Below are positions 4,771-5,252 of a stretch of DNA of 5,252 nucleotides, in pieces. The stretch comes from Bacteroidota bacterium (GTDB taxonomy: Bacteria > Bacteroidota > Bacteroidia > JAADEI01). The stretch spans positions 1-5,252 of the forward strand of contig JAJRPU010000023.1 in NCBI GenBank assembly GCA_024280615.1, in the 5' to 3' direction. A program made the position numbers and the translations under genes. Positions within the stretch are counted from its first letter, which is position 1. The number at the start of each line of letters is the position of its first letter. The notes below the pieces were generated by a model that was given only the letters and a program-made list of their open reading frames with translations, did not search any database and was not told where the DNA came from.

Positions 4771-5252
4771 AACGCTTGACAATTAAAACATTGTTTATTG
4801 TCATTTGGCATCTTGTTGGAATATTCATCAGTTACAAAATCCATGCACAAACAACGAGTAGCTATGAGTTTTATTGTGAACTTATATTCCCCAATACCTC
4901 CTTTTCCTCTGCTCATAGCTTTTACACTCAGGTTCCTTCTTACGTAGGAGCAGGGAATTATTATGGTAATACGGTTCAACATGGGGCAGATATAAAGTTC
5001 TCAGCAGGTTATTCCATCTTTCTCAAAACCCCTTTCCACGTAAAACCAGGTGCTAAATTCCATGCATATATAAGTAAAAAATGCACTGCTCCACCCAGAA
5101 AAATCAAGACATTTCCCAGCATTTCTATAAACATAGGAGGCAAGCGGAAAGCATTACAGGAAAGTTCTTACAAACTTGATGATGTTGAAGCCTTCCCGTC
5201 CGTTGTAACTGCAGGTTCCCCTGTATATGTTCGGCTAATTGGTGAATTACAG
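4761..5252 (+). CDS. Secreted protein with coat-hanger-like and T9SS-like C-terminal scaffold, cassette 2 (partial, runs off window)
   Basis: The reading frame is open for 164 codons from the ATG at 4761 to the last base; the 3' end lies outside the window. Residues 1-29 form a signal peptide with a basic start, long hydrophobic core and likely cleavage after IHA before Q30. The head is very short: about 50 residues (30-80) of no recognised family before the coat-hanger-like stretch (FSAGYSIFLKTPFHV, GAKFHAYI) and the beginning of the sorting domain (FPSVV). From S81 the protein is about 89% identical to the metalloprotease scaffold, but the catalytic domain is absent. A V-G-x-G-N-Y-x-G motif occurs at residues 62-69 here and 46-53 in the metalloprotease, so this gene may be a relative that lost, or never gained, the protease insert. 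It overlaps the second lipoprotein by 10 nt and is probably exported by the same T9SS route. Confidence 0.85.
   Translation, partial: MQLKRLTIKTLFIVIWHLVGIFISYKIHAQTTSSYEFYCELIFPNTSFSSAHSFYTQVPSYVGAGNYYGNTVQHGADIKFSAGYSIFLKTPFHVKPGAKFHAYISKKCTAPPRKIKTFPSISINIGGKRKALQESSYKLDDVEAFPSVVTAGSPVYVRLIGELQ
5001..5252 (+). repeat. Direct repeat R2: constant 3' module of the cargo genes (cut by window end)
   Basis: This second copy of 3469-3720 lies 1532 bp downstream in direct orientation. By eye it has about 20 differences in 252 nt, clustered in the first 40 bases and the linker around the ISKKC codons, with long identical blocks elsewhere. The last 12 bases are identical to 3709-3720, so the repeat almost certainly extends past the window. 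Confidence 0.92.

Noticed and set aside
4777..4803. Inverted repeat TGACAAT-N13-ATTGTCA just after the second lipoprotein stop
   Set aside because: A 7-bp arm is expected several times by chance at this spacing, there is no U-run to make it a terminator, and the first cassette has no equivalent.
4860..4920. Perfect 9-bp inverted repeat (AGCTATGAG ... CTCATAGCT) with a 43-nt loop
   Set aside because: It lies inside the head of a coding gene, and about one such match is expected by chance in a window this size. No recombinase gene or recognisable invertase site is nearby.
4767..4982. A 71-codon minus-strand frame near the end of the second lipoprotein
   Set aside because: It lies opposite the start of the second cargo gene, which is supported by a signal peptide, the conserved overlap and the shared tail.

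Overview
This window looks like Bacteroidota accessory DNA from a species with a type IX secretion system (T9SS). The evidence is: two TAnnTTTG-type -7 promoter elements, very short leaders without convincing Shine-Dalgarno sites, a lipoprotein whose lipid cysteine is followed by KKEK, an M43-like metzincin with a coat-hanger-type beta domain and a T9SS-like C-terminal sorting domain, and a first gene carrying the VGIGT...KLHV and WxDFVF...LPxxP signatures common in Bacteroidota surface proteins. Base composition is low-GC but uneven. No RNA gene, transposase or CRISPR array was seen. All five genes are on the + strand and the window is almost entirely coding.

Layout: (1) 12-19, a -7 promoter element. 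(2) 38-1516, a secreted fibre/adhesin-like protein ending in a coiled coil; its signal-peptide codons contain an uninterrupted run of 13 G (78-90), a strong candidate phase-variation switch. (3) 1535-2353, a cysteine-rich lipoprotein, overlapping by 10 nt with (4) 2344-3909, a secreted metalloprotease. (5) 3913-3943, a well-formed internal promoter. (6) 3958-4770, a paralogue of the first lipoprotein, again overlapping by the same 10 nt (ATGCAATTAA) with (7) 4761 to the window end, a second secreted protein with the same C-terminal scaffold but no protease domain.

Genes 3+4 and 6+7 are therefore two tandem copies of one two-gene cassette. The start of the lipoprotein gene is constant (138 nt, 10 differences, all silent) and the end of the cargo gene is constant (at least 252 nt, about 20 differences). 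Everything between, meaning the lipoprotein body and the cargo head, is divergent and lower in GC. Because the variable parts of the two genes lie next to each other across the overlap, one exchange between the constant flanks would swap a matched lipoprotein/cargo-head pair. That architecture resembles polymorphic effector-partner loci and is the most interesting feature here. That the lipoprotein is a docking, inhibitory or protective partner of the co-encoded T9SS cargo is inference.
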